Shown: positions 1-8,289, counted from the stretch's first letter. The stretch is DNA of 64,000 nt from Anaerolineales bacterium (GCA_020634875.1 JACKAX010000009.1:1-64000); one strand, 5' to 3'. Notes: a model not told the origin generated them from the sequence alone. A program made the numbers and translations.

Positions 1-577
1 TGGCTGGGTTCGGCGGGTCGAGGGTGAGGATGCGGAATTTGTCTTGTTTGACGCGAGCGCGCGCAGCGTGGAGTTCCGCGGGGGTGGCCGTGAGAGGCAC
101 TTCGGCGCGGTCGGCGATCCAGACGGTGTCCGCGGCTTCATCATAGCCGTAAACCAGAATGGGCAACATCGCCCACATCTGTTCGTATGGCGTAACGTTG
201 TAGGTGTACGGGAGACTGAAATGATCAGCCCAGACGATAGCGGGGATTCCCGAATCAAGCGTGTCGAGCAGGTTGGCACGGCCTTTATCGGGGTTGGCGG
301 TATGCTGAACGTGTTGCGCCACGCCCAGGCGAGTCAGCATTGTATCAAGCGGGTCGAAGGTGTTGCGGGTGAGGATACGGCATTGGGGATCGTGCCCCTC
401 ATACGCAAAGGTGAAATAGCCCATCACCGCGCCGCCGCTGACGCCCATCAGCAGGGCTTCGGTGTACGGTTCGCCTGTGTGTGGGGCTTTCACACCGCGA
501 TAAGCGTAAAAGTTGCGGACAGTTCCGGTTTCCCAGTGGTGTCCTTTGAATTCGTGGTAATTGGGGAGAATCGTCAT
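1..577 (-). CDS. BtrH N-terminal domain protein (3' end cut by window edge)
   Basis: A minus-strand reading frame opens at the ATG ending at 577 and stays open to the left edge, so only about 192 N-terminal codons are visible. An AGGAG ribosome site lies a few bases upstream. The protein begins MTILPNYHEFKGHHWETGTV and continues with RNFYAYRG and a Gly-rich SGGAVMGYF segment. This pattern (HH/HC-E-T-G-T-x-RN near the N-terminus) resembles the BtrH N-terminal domain, a papain-like fold named after the butirosin acyltransferase BtrH. Many family members have no known substrate and often carry a second domain, which would lie outside the window. Family assignment is by motif memory only. The plus-strand frame over the same bases is a shadow. 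Confidence 0.7.
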   Translation of the reverse strand, partial: MTILPNYHEFKGHHWETGTVRNFYAYRGVKAPHTGEPYTEALLMGVSGGAVMGYFTFAYEGHDPQCRILTRNTFDPLDTMLTRLGVAQHVQHTANPDKGRANLLDTLDSGIPAIVWADHFSLPYTYNVTPYEQMWAMLPILVYGYDEAADTVWIADRAEVPLTATPAELHAARARVKQDKFRILTLDPPNPA

Positions 578-622
578 GGGCAGCTCCTGTTCCGGGGTAG
601 TAAGAGTTAGAGTATGGACTAA

Positions 623-677
623 GAGTGAAGAGTTAGAGTAATTTCACGCTAACTCTTCACTCTCCACGCTTACTCAT
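623..677. repeat. inverted repeat built from 7-bp units
   Basis: A perfect 14-bp inverted repeat (623-636 against 649-662, core GAGTGAAGAGTTAG) lies between the TauE-like gene and the BtrH_N gene. The right arm continues as 7-bp steps with the pattern yAcTCT to about 677. It resembles the other heptamer arrays of this window in design, not in sequence. It may fold as a hairpin in RNA downstream of the TauE-like gene, but there is no clear T-run. Confidence 0.55.
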
Positions 678-733
678 TATAGAAAACCCCGCGCAGGTTT
701 TGGAAAAGGAGCGATATAGTCTAAAAAAGTGCG

Positions 734-1498
734 TTACCGGAAAATGTAAATGAGCGCGACCACGATCCCGATCACGACCACTAACCCCCGCAAGGTCGCA
801 GGTTTCACACGGCCTGCCAGTTTCCCGCCGAGCACGCCCCCCAACAACGCGCCCACCGCCATCACTGCCGCCACCGACCAGACCACCTTCCCCGAAAACA
901 CGAAAAAGATCGCCGCCGCGACGTTAGTACTGAACGCAATCGCCTGTTTCAATCCATTCAACCGGGTGAGATTATCTTCGAGCACCAGCCCCAACACTGC
1001 GAGAATGATGACGCTCAACCCCGCGCCGAAGTACCCGCCATACACCGCCGCTAACCCAACCGGAATCACCGCCCACTTCTCCGACCCCGCCGCGCCGCCG
1101 GAATTCCCCGCGCGTTTCGTTACCCACGCGCGCACCGGGTCTTGGATGGCTAACAAACCTGCCGCCATTAAAATCAGATAGGGCACCAGATCACCGAACA
1201 GTTTTTCCCCGGTTTTGAGGAGCAAAATCCCGCCCGCCAACCCGCCGATAAGCCCCGCAGGGATAAACCACCAAAGCCGTTGTTCCTGGCCGCGCAAGTC
1301 TTTAATTTGGGCAAAGGTCGCGCCTAAATAACCGGGCAACAGGGCAACCGTATTGGTGACGTTCGCCATCACCGGGGGAATACCGACAAACACCAGGGTC
1401 GGGAACGAGATCAGCGTGCCGCCCCCAGCGAGGGCGTTGATTAAGCCCGCGCCAACGGCGGCGAGGGCAGCAAGAAAATATTGAAGGGGTGTATACAT
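734..1498 (-). CDS. TauE/SafE (DUF81) family membrane permease
   Basis: This 254-residue protein is almost entirely hydrophobic, with about eight membrane segments and Gly-rich turns. The N-terminal [20 protein letters not shown] matches the TauE/SafE signature, in which a GGGT motif sits at the first helix pair. The central soluble loop ([11 protein letters not shown], then [11 protein letters not shown]) separates two four-helix halves, as is usual for the family. Members export or import small organosulfur or sulfur oxyanions such as sulfite or sulfoacetate; the substrate here cannot be told. I chose the ATG ending at 1498, which has a GGAGG ribosome site. A longer frame to 1561 would run into the preceding terminator hairpin and is unlikely. 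Confidence 0.85.
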   Translation of the reverse strand: MYTPLQYFLAALAAVGAGLINALAGGGTLISFPTLVFVGIPPVMANVTNTVALLPGYLGATFAQIKDLRGQEQRLWWFIPAGLIGGLAGGILLLKTGEKLFGDLVPYLILMAAGLLAIQDPVRAWVTKRAGNSGGAAGSEKWAVIPVGLAAVYGGYFGAGLSVIILAVLGLVLEDNLTRLNGLKQAIAFSTNVAAAIFFVFSGKVVWSVAAVMAVGALLGGVLGGKLAGRVKPATLRGLVVVIGIVVALIYIFR

Positions 1499-1531
1499 GA
1501 AATAGAAACCTCCGTAAAAATGAAAAATTAC

Positions 1532-1583
1532 CCGAAAAAAAGATGGGTGGGGGATGTTCATCCCCCACCCATCTTTTTTTCGG
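1532..1583 (-). terminator. rho-independent terminator
   Basis: A near-perfect palindrome with 23-bp arms and a 6-base loop. The GC-rich stem (GATGGGTGGGGGA) is flanked by A7 and T7 tracts, so it can terminate in both directions. It lies just after the stop of the GNAT gene (1588-2121) and before the start of the TauE-like gene, separating the two transcripts. Confidence 0.9.
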
Positions 1584-1587
1584 TAGG

Positions 1588-2121
1588 CTATTTGTGCTTC
1601 TTGAAAGCCTGGGCCGTCACCTCGTACCGTTGAACTTTCATGCCGAAATATTCATCGTTGCGAGTGAAAGACAGCCCGCTCTTTTTGAGCACTTTTTGCG
1701 AGGCGATGTTTTGCGGGTGAACGATCCCGACGATGGCATCGAGTTGTAACTCGTCAAAGCCAAATTTCAGGCTGGCAACTGCGCCTTCCGTGGCATACCC
1801 TTTGCCCCAGGCGGCTTTCGTCAAAAGAAACCCCAGTTCAACCTCATCCGTTTCGGGGAGAAATTGCAGGCCGTTCCAGCCCAGCAGGGCGCGAGTGTGG
1901 CGGTCGGTCACAGCCCACCAGCCGAAGCCGTGGTCGCGCCAGTGTTCGAGCTGGCGCATGATGAATTTTTGGACTTGTTCAAACGAGGGAGTATTGGGGG
2001 CGGGGAAATATTGGAGAATATCCTTTTCGCTCAGGATGGTGTGCAGGGCAGGGGCATCTTCCAGGCGGAACGCGCGGAGGGTCAGGTGGTTGGTGGGGAG
2101 GGTGGGGATTTGATTTTTCAT
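1588..2121 (-). CDS. GNAT N-acetyltransferase, RimJ/RimL type
   Basis: A 177-residue acetyltransferase of the Acetyltransf_3 kind. It opens with a typical [17 protein letters not shown] segment, has the hydrophobic VELGFLL strand, and then the acetyl-CoA pyrophosphate loop [11 protein letters not shown] (Q/R-x-x-G-x-G/A variant). The later segment [11 protein letters not shown] (N-x-x-S-x-x-x-x-x-x-G pattern) is the conserved fourth motif. The target may be a protein N-terminus or a small amine; the sequence does not say. The ATG at 2121 has AGGA eight bases upstream. It follows the phosphatase gene by 8 bases, so the two are probably co-transcribed. Confidence 0.88.
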   Translation of the reverse strand: MKNQIPTLPTNHLTLRAFRLEDAPALHTILSEKDILQYFPAPNTPSFEQVQKFIMRQLEHWRDHGFGWWAVTDRHTRALLGWNGLQFLPETDEVELGFLLTKAAWGKGYATEGAVASLKFGFDELQLDAIVGIVHPQNIASQKVLKKSGLSFTRNDEYFGMKVQRYEVTAQAFKKHK

Positions 2122-2129
2122 AATAAGTC

Positions 2130-2978
2130 CTAATGATGATTACCGCGCTGCATAGCGCTCCAAAAAGCTTCCCGCATAAGCGCATCGTGAAAAGTAACTT
2201 CGCCCTGATAAATACGCCGTAACCCCTCCGCCCACAAACGGGCAAAGCGCGGGGTGTTACCCGCCTGCCCGAGGGCGAGGGGCAGGATAGGGGTCAACGT
2301 GCTGGGGTGGATGTAGACAGGGGCTTGCTCGGCCACGCGGGCGCGGTATTCCACTCCGCCGAACCCGACGAATAAATCCACCTCGTCTCCCGCTTCCAGA
2401 TCGGAGCCGCCATCCCCGATCAGCATCGCCCGCCCCGGAAATTCCTCGCGGATGCGAGCAATCACGCGGTTTTTGCCGCGCGTCCCCGCAAGGGGCGTAG
2501 GTTCAAACGCGAGATAATTCGCCCGCGGATTCTGCCCCCCTGGCTGTTCCCAATAACGCCACCATTCGCCAGCCAGTTGATCATATTCCATGTTAACGGC
2601 GAAGATATGCTCCCGCGGCACGCCTAACCACACCCCAAAATCCCGCACCGGCTCGATCAGTCCCCCGCTGACGATGAAGACCTCCGCCCCCGCGGCTTGC
2701 AGGGCCTCGATCACCTCCCGTGCCCCGTCCACGACCGTGTTCCGGTACACGTTAGCGATTTCCTGCACTTGTGCCTGGGTGGGGTTGGTGGTGGTCAGCC
2801 GGTGGCCGTACACCGCTTCGAGGGGGATGTCCCCTTCCATGGCGCGTTTGGTCAACATGGCGACATCGTGTTCGTGCCCGCTCATGCGCGCAAGTTCATC
2901 AATGCCTTCGATGGCACTCAGGGTGCTGTCACAATCAAAAATGACAAGGTGGGAAAGGGGCCAGATGTGGGGAGGCAT
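2130..2978 (-). CDS. HAD-family phosphatase, phosphoserine-phosphatase-like
   Basis: A 282-residue haloacid-dehalogenase-fold phosphatase. Motif I is VIFDCDSTL, with the nucleophile at D15 and the acid/base at D17, followed by EGIDELAR as in SerB enzymes. Motif II is IVSGG and motif III/IV is MLIGDGGSDLEA, with an upstream basic GKNRV segment. The helical cap between motifs I and II matches subfamily IB. SerB removes phosphate from O-phosphoserine in serine synthesis; this protein could serve that role or act on another small phosphomonoester, and about 70 C-terminal residues are extra. It lies between two GNAT genes in a compact minus-strand cluster. There is no clear ribosome site, so coupling to the upstream gene is possible. 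Confidence 0.82.
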   Translation of the reverse strand: MPPHIWPLSHLVIFDCDSTLSAIEGIDELARMSGHEHDVAMLTKRAMEGDIPLEAVYGHRLTTTNPTQAQVQEIANVYRNTVVDGAREVIEALQAAGAEVFIVSGGLIEPVRDFGVWLGVPREHIFAVNMEYDQLAGEWWRYWEQPGGQNPRANYLAFEPTPLAGTRGKNRVIARIREEFPGRAMLIGDGGSDLEAGDEVDLFVGFGGVEYRARVAEQAPVYIHPSTLTPILPLALGQAGNTPRFARLWAEGLRRIYQGEVTFHDALMREAFWSAMQRGNHH

Positions 2979-2999
2979 GGGGAGGGGGCTTCCGAGGAA

Positions 3000-3470
3000 T
3001 TACGGAAGTTGTTTCTCCATCACTAACGCATCTTCGCCCCCTTTGTAGTACTTCGGCCAGTTGCCAGTGACGTGGTAACCACTATTTTTGTAGAGTTTAA
3101 TGGCTGCGCCGTTGGACATACGCACGCTCAGACGTACTTGAGAAACGTTAAGTTGCGCTTCGCACTGGCGAAGAAGATCTCCGCCAATGCCCCGGTTTCG
3201 ATAATCGGGGTGTACAGCCAGGCTCGCAATCCAGGCGAGATCTTCGGAAGGGCGATAGTCGCCTAAGACAAAGCCGACGATGTGCGTATTCTGTACGGCT
3301 TTGAGCCGTACCATGTTAGGAAAGGTCAGCGCCGCGATGATATCAAACAAAGGCCAGGAATCCAGCGGGAAACAGATTTTTTCCAATTGGTGTAAGGCAA
3401 ATGTGTCCCGCCAGTTTGCTGGAACGATCTCGATAGCCTGTTGGACGAGGGGGAAGGTTTGAGCTTTCAA
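3000..3470 (-). CDS. GNAT N-acetyltransferase, RimI-like
   Basis: A 156-residue GNAT protein. It carries the WRDTFALHQLEKICFP opening seen in RimI-like proteins, a WIASLAVHPDYRNRGIGGDLL segment containing the acetyl-CoA loop R-N-R-G-I-G, and LSVRMSNGAAIKLYKNSGY as the final conserved block. RimI acetylates ribosomal protein S18, but this subgroup is broad and the target is unknown. The only in-frame start after the upstream stop is TTG at 3470, with no good ribosome site. The preceding intergenic region is a heptamer repeat array, which may have reshaped the original start. Confidence 0.82.
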   Translation of the reverse strand: MKAQTFPLVQQAIEIVPANWRDTFALHQLEKICFPLDSWPLFDIIAALTFPNMVRLKAVQNTHIVGFVLGDYRPSEDLAWIASLAVHPDYRNRGIGGDLLRQCEAQLNVSQVRLSVRMSNGAAIKLYKNSGYHVTGNWPKYYKGGEDALVMEKQLP

Positions 3471-3491
3471 GGAAGGGAAGGAAAGGGCGTT

Positions 3492-3575
3492 AGGAATTGG
3501 GAATTAGGAATTGGGAATAGGGATATTGTATGTTTCCTTCTTCCTGATTCCTAATTCCGCCTTCCTATTTTCTTC
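3492..3575. repeat. heptanucleotide array with inverted arms (GGGAATT type)
   Basis: From 3492 to 3526 there are five consecutive 7-bp units of the form RGGAATW (AGGAATT, GGGAATT and so on). From 3541 to 3575 there are five more 7-bp units of roughly the reverse complement (TTCCTAA, TTCCTGA and so on). The two arms can pair. The array fills the gap between the GNAT gene and the slipin gene, both on the minus strand. It resembles the heptanucleotide STRR repeats known from filamentous cyanobacteria in period and layout. The unit sequence matches the array inside the giant gene near 61.6 kb. Confidence 0.8.
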
Positions 3576-3581
3576 TAAAAC

Positions 3582-4514
3582 TTATTTTTCACTCTTACTG
3601 CCGCCGACAAAGTTCGACAGCAAACTGGTAAATTCCATCGGGAAAATATATTTGGTGGAAGGACTCGTCCCCATCGTTTTAAGGGTTTCAAAGTATTGGA
3701 GAGTCATCGTCTTCTGATCGACGGTGCTGGCCGTTTCAAAAATCCGTTGTAAGGCATCGCCAAACCCCTGGGCACGGAGCAGTTGGGATTCGCGCTCGCC
3801 CTGAGCGCGGAGGATGGCCGCTTGCCGCTCCCCGTCCGCGCGGAGGATATTCGCCTGTTTTTCACCTTCGGCCACATTGATAGCAGCTTCTTTCTGCCCG
3901 GTCGATTCGGTGACGAGGGCACGGCGACCGCGTTCGGCAGACATTTGCCGGTTCATCGCGTCCTGAATTTCGCGCGGCGGGATGATTTCGCGGATTTCCA
4001 CGTTGGTCACTTTCACCCCCCAGCGTTCGGTTACTTCATCGAGACGGGTACGAAGCAGGTTGTTGATAGTTTCTCGTTCTGAAAGTACATCATCAAGGGG
4101 AATTCCACCAATGACTGCGCGGAGAGTGGTGGTGGCCATCCCTTGTGCGGCGGCTTCAAAGTTGCCAACCTGGAGCACGCTGTCGATCGAGTTGAGGACT
4201 TTGTAGTACCAGATGAAGTCCACGGAGATGGCGGCGTTATCTTTCGTGATGGAGGTCTGGTGGGGGATTTCACGAACTTGTTCACGCAAGTCCACGCGCA
4301 CGCCCCGATCAAAGAACGGGAACAGGAAGATGATCCCAGGCCCTTTTTCACCGATGGAACGTCCTAAGCGGAAAACAACGATGCGCTCATATTCCTGAAC
4401 GATCTTGATTGAAGAATAAGCAAATACGGCTAACCCGCCAAGAATAATGACCAACAAACAGGGGATAAAAAGAATCCCGGCAGCCGCACTTTGAGCCAAT
4501 TCTGAATAAAACAT
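3582..4514 (-). CDS. slipin / stomatin-like SPFH membrane protein
   Basis: A 310-residue SPFH (band 7) protein. A single N-terminal membrane segment (GILFIPCLLVIILGGLAVF) is followed by the band-7 core: VFRLGRSIGEKGPGIIFLFP, DLREQVREIPHQ, and KVTNVEIREIIPP. A helical Glu/Ala/Gln-rich stretch (GEKQANILRADGERQAAILRA) forms the usual coiled coil, and the C-terminus is short. Such proteins form ring-shaped scaffolds that organise membrane microdomains and regulate proteases. The gene directly follows nfeD (25 bases apart) with a strong AAGGAG site, the classic NfeD-slipin operon order. Confidence 0.93.
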   Translation of the reverse strand: MFYSELAQSAAAGILFIPCLLVIILGGLAVFAYSSIKIVQEYERIVVFRLGRSIGEKGPGIIFLFPFFDRGVRVDLREQVREIPHQTSITKDNAAISVDFIWYYKVLNSIDSVLQVGNFEAAAQGMATTTLRAVIGGIPLDDVLSERETINNLLRTRLDEVTERWGVKVTNVEIREIIPPREIQDAMNRQMSAERGRRALVTESTGQKEAAINVAEGEKQANILRADGERQAAILRAQGERESQLLRAQGFGDALQRIFETASTVDQKTMTLQYFETLKTMGTSPSTKYIFPMEFTSLLSNFVGGSKSEK

Positions 4515-4539
4515 ATCACTACTCCTTGAAAATTCATCT

Positions 4540-5145
4540 TCAGGCAGAAGGCTCGATAGCCTCTACCTTTAGCACAAAACCATCGCGCCCAATCACCTGG
4601 ATGGTTGCTCCCGCGGGGATCAGCTTTTCGCTCTGGGCGCTCCAATCCTCGCGATGGACATGAACGGTTCCTTCTTGGAAAATCTCAGTTTGAGCGAGAC
4701 CCGTTGCCCCGATCAGACTGCCCAAATCATGAGTGGGGGTGGCTTTTTGTGCCTCCAGCGTTTTGATGGTCCCCAGCCAGAGAAATCCACCTGTGAGCAT
4801 AGAGACTACGAGCGCGAGGATGGGATTGACTGCAAGCAATTGTCCCTCCTCGCGAAATAAAAATGTTGAACCAATGGCGAGGGCCGCGATGGACACCCCC
4901 AAAAACAATAGATTCCCTGATTTCCTGACAGCTAGCCAAAACGGAATGACCCCTAAGAGCAGGATCCCCAAGGCCCATTCGTTAATAGACAATGTGTACA
5001 CAGCCCATCCTGCCAGCAAAAGCCCAAATCCGGCAGCAATTTCGAGAATCCCAGTCCCTGGAGTTAGCAAGGCCATTAATGCCAACATAAAACTCCCGAC
5101 TAATAATAGATAAGCGACGTTGGGGTTCAGCAAAAATTCGGCCAT
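4540..5145 (-). CDS. NfeD-like membrane protein, partner of slipin
   Basis: A 201-residue protein with four to five N-terminal membrane helices (LLLVGSFMLALMALLTPGTG, GILEIAAGFGLLLAGWAVY and later ones). A soluble C-terminal OB-fold domain of about 60 residues follows: GSLIGATGLAQT, EGTVHVHREDWSA, and IPAGATIQVIGRDGFVLKVE. This is the short NfeD class without the ClpP-like protease domain of long NfeD proteins. It is found with SPFH proteins and is thought to work with them in membrane organisation. It is the first gene of the operon. The start is preceded by a TATAAT box seven bases upstream and has no Shine-Dalgarno site. Confidence 0.9.
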   Translation of the reverse strand: MAEFLLNPNVAYLLLVGSFMLALMALLTPGTGILEIAAGFGLLLAGWAVYTLSINEWALGILLLGVIPFWLAVRKSGNLLFLGVSIAALAIGSTFLFREEGQLLAVNPILALVVSMLTGGFLWLGTIKTLEAQKATPTHDLGSLIGATGLAQTEIFQEGTVHVHREDWSAQSEKLIPAGATIQVIGRDGFVLKVEAIEPSA

Positions 5146-5158
5146 GGCTTCAATTATA
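5146..5158 (-). promoter_or_regulatory. -10 box placed for a leaderless nfeD mRNA
   Basis: Reading the minus strand, a perfect TATAAT is followed by seven bases (TGAAGCC) and then the nfeD ATG. Transcription would start at or next to the A of the start codon. No ribosome site is present. The -35 region is weak. Confidence 0.6.
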
Positions 5159-5194
5159 CATCACCTCACCCGAATCAATTCGCCGGTGGTATGA

Positions 5195-5223
5195 TTGACA
5201 GGTCCGTAAATCAGTCAAATAAT
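5195..5223 (+). promoter_or_regulatory. sigma-70-type promoter of the NAD synthetase genes
   Basis: TTGACA at 5195-5200, a 17-base spacer, then AATAAT at 5218-5223. A transcript would start near 5230 and carry a leader of about 60 bases that begins inside a heptamer array. Confidence 0.6.
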
Positions 5224-5225
5224 GC

Positions 5226-5275
5226 GTGACGAGTGATAAGTGTTTCGACTTCATCACTCCATTATTTATCACTTT
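5226..5275. repeat. heptamer array, GTGATAA type
   Basis: Three 7-bp units of the form GTGAYRA/GTGTTTC occur at 5226-5246, and inverse-sense TATCACT-like blocks follow to about 5275. The same GTGATAA unit recurs at 7008-7021 on the other side of the two-gene operon, so the two NAD synthetase genes are bracketed by related arrays. Confidence 0.6.
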
Positions 5276-5290
5276 TTCATCCCATCTCCC

Positions 5291-6157
5291 ATGCGTCTAA
5301 ATTTAGCTCTTGCCCAAATCAATACCAAACTTGGCGATGTCCGGGCGAACCTGGATAAACATCTTGCGTATGCCAAAGAAGCCCGTGCCCAGGGTGCAAA
5401 CCTGATCGTGTTTCCCGAACTTTCGCTGACCGGGTACGTGCTCCAAGATTTGGTGCCACGTGTTGCCTGCCAGCCCGATGACGACGATCCCATTTTCCGT
5501 CCGTTGTTGCAAGCCAGTCAGGATATTGACATGGTGGTTGGCTTTGTGAACGAGGATAATCGCCATCGGTTTTACATTGCCTCTGCATATCTTTCCCGTG
5601 GACAGGTAGTGCATATCCATCACAAAGTGTATTTACCCACCTATGGCTTGTTCGATGAAGGTCGTTTTTTTGCCTGGGGGGATAGCGTGCGGGCGTTTGA
5701 TACCCGTTTTGGGCGGGTGGGGATTCTGATTTGCGAAGATTTCTGGCATGCTTCTCCCCCATATTTGCTCTGGTTGGATGGGGCCGATCTCTTGTTGTTC
5801 ACATCTGCTTCTCCCGGACGTGGGATTAGTGATGCATCGCAACTGGAATCTGCCCGGTGGGTAGAGCATATCAACCGGGCGTACGCCAGCTTGTTTACTA
5901 CATTTGTCGCCCACTCCAACCGTGTGGGCTACGAAGATGGCCTGCACTTTTGGGGGGGCGCGACGGTGTTCGACCCCAACGGCGACCTCCTCGCCAAAGG
6001 CCCCACCGCCGAGGAAGCCCTCACCCTCGCGGAAATTGACCTCAACCAATTGCACCGCACCCGCGCCCGCCTCCCCCTCCTCCGCGACGAGCGGACAGGG
6101 TTGGTAGTTCGGGAGTTGGACCGGATTTTGAATGATGGAAAACCGGGAGGACGGTAA
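5291..6157 (+). CDS. carbon-nitrogen hydrolase, amidase subunit linked to NAD synthetase
   Basis: A 288-residue nitrilase-superfamily protein. The Glu-Lys-Cys triad is visible: E43 in [11 protein letters not shown]112 in [18 protein letters not shown] and C148 in ILICEDFWH. The segment after the cysteine ([13 protein letters not shown]) and the [17 protein letters not shown] block match the glutaminase half of glutamine-dependent NAD synthetases. It overlaps nadE by one base (TAATG), so the pair very likely works together, releasing ammonia from glutamine for NAD formation. In many bacteria the two domains form one chain; here they are separate. I chose the ATG at 5291 because the protein then starts directly with the first strand, [16 protein letters not shown]. 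Confidence 0.88.
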   Translation: MRLNLALAQINTKLGDVRANLDKHLAYAKEARAQGANLIVFPELSLTGYVLQDLVPRVACQPDDDDPIFRPLLQASQDIDMVVGFVNEDNRHRFYIASAYLSRGQVVHIHHKVYLPTYGLFDEGRFFAWGDSVRAFDTRFGRVGILICEDFWHASPPYLLWLDGADLLLFTSASPGRGISDASQLESARWVEHINRAYASLFTTFVAHSNRVGYEDGLHFWGGATVFDPNGDLLAKGPTAEEALTLAEIDLNQLHRTRARLPLLRDERTGLVVRELDRILNDGKPGGR

Positions 6158-6984
6158 TGACAAAAATAGACCTGACCATCAACACCGATCTTGCCCGGAA
6201 AATTCTTGTCGGGTTTATCAAAAGCGAAGTTACCCGCGTCGGGTTTTCCCGCGCGGTGATTGGCCTGTCCGGGGGGATTGACTCCGCCCTGGCGTGTTAC
6301 CTCGCCGCCGAAGCGTTGGGGCCGGAGAATGTGCTGGCCGTCCGAATGCCGTACAAATCCTCCTCGCCCGATTCCCTCAACCACGCGGGGTTGGTGATTG
6401 ACGATTTGGGCGTACCATCGCTCACCGTGGAAATTACGGGAATGGTGGACGCACTCTTTGCCCAATTCCCGGACGCGGACTCGCTCCGGCGCGGGAACGT
6501 GATGGCGCGGGCGCGGATGGTGGTACTGTTCGATCAGTCTGCTGCGTTCAACGGATTGGTGATCGGGACAGGGAACAAGACCGAGATTTTGTTGGGGTAC
6601 AGTACGTGGTACGGGGATTCGGCGTCCGCGCTGAACCCGGTCGGGGATTTGTACAAAGCCCAGGTGCGGCAGCTCTCCCGCGCGGTCGGCGTTCCATCGG
6701 CGATCATTGACAAGCCCCCTTCCGCTGACTTATGGGAAGGGCAAACCGATGAACAAGAGTTGGGTTTCACTTACGAAGATGCGGACAAATTGCTCTATTT
6801 GCTCGTGGACCAGCGCTATCGCCCCGAAGATTGCGTCGAAGCGGGGTTTTCGCAGAAATTTGTGGACACGGTGGTGCGCCGCATTCAGCGCAACCATTTC
6901 AAACGTGTTATGCCGCCCATCGCAAAATTGGGGAATCGCACGATTGGGTATGACTTTTTGTATTTGCGCGATTGGGGAACATAG
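6157..6984 (+). CDS. nadE: NAD(+) synthetase, ligase subunit
   Basis: A 275-residue NadE enzyme, converting nicotinate adenine dinucleotide to NAD with ATP and ammonia. The PP-loop [15 protein letters not shown] lies near residue 36. [20 protein letters not shown] and the [14 protein letters not shown] block follow, then [18 protein letters not shown], which is the adenylate and deamido-NAD binding region. The length equals a stand-alone ligase without an amidase domain. It is translationally coupled to the amidase gene upstream by a one-base overlap. Confidence 0.95.
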   Translation: MTKIDLTINTDLARKILVGFIKSEVTRVGFSRAVIGLSGGIDSALACYLAAEALGPENVLAVRMPYKSSSPDSLNHAGLVIDDLGVPSLTVEITGMVDALFAQFPDADSLRRGNVMARARMVVLFDQSAAFNGLVIGTGNKTEILLGYSTWYGDSASALNPVGDLYKAQVRQLSRAVGVPSAIIDKPPSADLWEGQTDEQELGFTYEDADKLLYLLVDQRYRPEDCVEAGFSQKFVDTVVRRIQRNHFKRVMPPIAKLGNRTIGYDFLYLRDWGT

Positions 6985-6987
6985 CCT

Positions 6988-7028
6988 CACTTATCACTTT
7001 TCAACTCGTGATAAGTGATAAATGAAAT
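6988..7028. repeat. inverted heptamer array between nadE and the MFS gene
   Basis: A 10-bp inverted repeat (CACTTATCAC at 6988-6997 with GTGATAAGTG at 7008-7017) whose right arm is two exact GTGATAA heptamers (7008-7021) plus a third weaker one. There is no T-run, so it is not a standard terminator. It shares its unit with the array at 5226. Confidence 0.6.
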
Positions 7029-7044
7029 TCTTCATACTTAAAAC

Positions 7045-8289
7045 ATGCCTCTTCACATTCCTCCTTCTCTTCGTCATCGCCGTTTTCGTCTTTTGTGGGC
7101 CGGGCTGATGATTTCTGTCACCGGCTCACAAATGCAATTTGCTGCCTTGCTTTGGCATATTCGTGAACTGAGTACGGCGGAAAAGGCTGCCCTTGCGTTG
7201 GGCACGGTGGGATTGGCACGCCTGATTCCAGTGGTCATCTTTTCTTTGATTGGGGGGGTGGTTGCCGACCGGCAGAACCGCCGGACGGTCATGTTCATTA
7301 CCCAGTCTTCCATGGCGGTGATCGCTGTTATTTTGGGCGTACTGACCCTTAACCAACAAATAACGCTTTGGCACATTTATCTCTTGACCGCAATTCAAGC
7401 AGTAGCCCAAGCCTTTGACCTCCCCGCACGCCAGGCCATTACCCCCAACCTGGTTCCTGGGGATCAATTGCCGAACGCGTTTAGTATGACTTCAATCGCT
7501 TTTCAAACAGGCTCAATCGTTGGCCCGGCCCTGAGCGGGATTGTCATTGCGAGTTTGGGGCTATCCTATGCTTATTTCATCAATGCTGTTTCCTTTCTTG
7601 CCGTGATCTTTGCTCTGATCCGTATGGGCGAAATTCCGCAGAAGTTTGACGCAAGCAAGCAACGCGTGTCAGGTTTGCAATCGATCAAGGAAGGGATCAA
7701 GTTTCTGTCCGAACGGCCCATCATCTTTTCGAGTATGTTGCTCGACTTTTTCGCCACATTTTTCTCGTCTGCCAACACGCTGATGCCGATTTTTGCAAAA
7801 GACATTTTGCATGTCGGGGAAATCGGGTACGGATGGCTCTCGGCAGGTCAATCCATCGGGGCGACGTTGGCGGCGTTGGTGATCTCGCAAATGGATCAAA
7901 TTCGGAAACAGGGGCCGGTTCTGTTGGCCTCGGTAGTAGTGTTTGGACTGGCAACGGTCGTATTCGGTGTTTCTACCGTGTTTGTAGTTTCAATGGTGGG
8001 GCTGATTTTAATGGGCGCAGCGGACTCGGTCAGTGTGGTGATCCGCAACACGATCCGGCAACTCCGCACCCCTGATCACATGCGCGGGCGGATGGTGAGC
8101 ATGAACCAGCTTTTCTTTATGGGTGGCCCGCAGTTGGGCGAAATCGAGGCAGGGATTGTGGCGCAATTATGGGGCGCGCCGTTTGCGGTGATTACGGGGG
8201 GGATCGGGTGTATTTTGGCTACGTGGTGGGTGGCTCATCGTTGGCCGCAGTTACGCACGTATCAGGGTGAGTTTGCGGCGGCTCATTAG
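7045..8289 (+). CDS. MFS transporter, MFS_3 / EntS-like exporter
   Basis: A 414-residue permease with about twelve membrane helices. It starts with RFRLLWAGLMISVTGSQMQF, as in the MFS_3 group. The loop between helices 2 and 3 carries GGVVADRQNRRTVMF, the family motif G-x-x-x-D-R-x-x-R-R, and a partial repeat lies near the middle (FLSERPIIFSSMLL then ANTLMPIFAKDIL). Related proteins export enterobactin, macrolides or other small amphiphiles; the substrate is unknown here. The gene stands alone on the plus strand. It has no ribosome site, and a weak CATACT box lies six bases before the ATG. Confidence 0.87.
   Translation: MPLHIPPSLRHRRFRLLWAGLMISVTGSQMQFAALLWHIRELSTAEKAALALGTVGLARLIPVVIFSLIGGVVADRQNRRTVMFITQSSMAVIAVILGVLTLNQQITLWHIYLLTAIQAVAQAFDLPARQAITPNLVPGDQLPNAFSMTSIAFQTGSIVGPALSGIVIASLGLSYAYFINAVSFLAVIFALIRMGEIPQKFDASKQRVSGLQSIKEGIKFLSERPIIFSSMLLDFFATFFSSANTLMPIFAKDILHVGEIGYGWLSAGQSIGATLAALVISQMDQIRKQGPVLLASVVVFGLATVVFGVSTVFVVSMVGLILMGAADSVSVVIRNTIRQLRTPDHMRGRMVSMNQLFFMGGPQLGEIEAGIVAQLWGAPFAVITGGIGCILATWWVAHRWPQLRTYQGEFAAAH

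Noticed and set aside
44..610. A plus-strand frame at the left edge
   Set aside because: The minus strand holds a coherent BtrH_N-like sequence with a ribosome site over the same bases.
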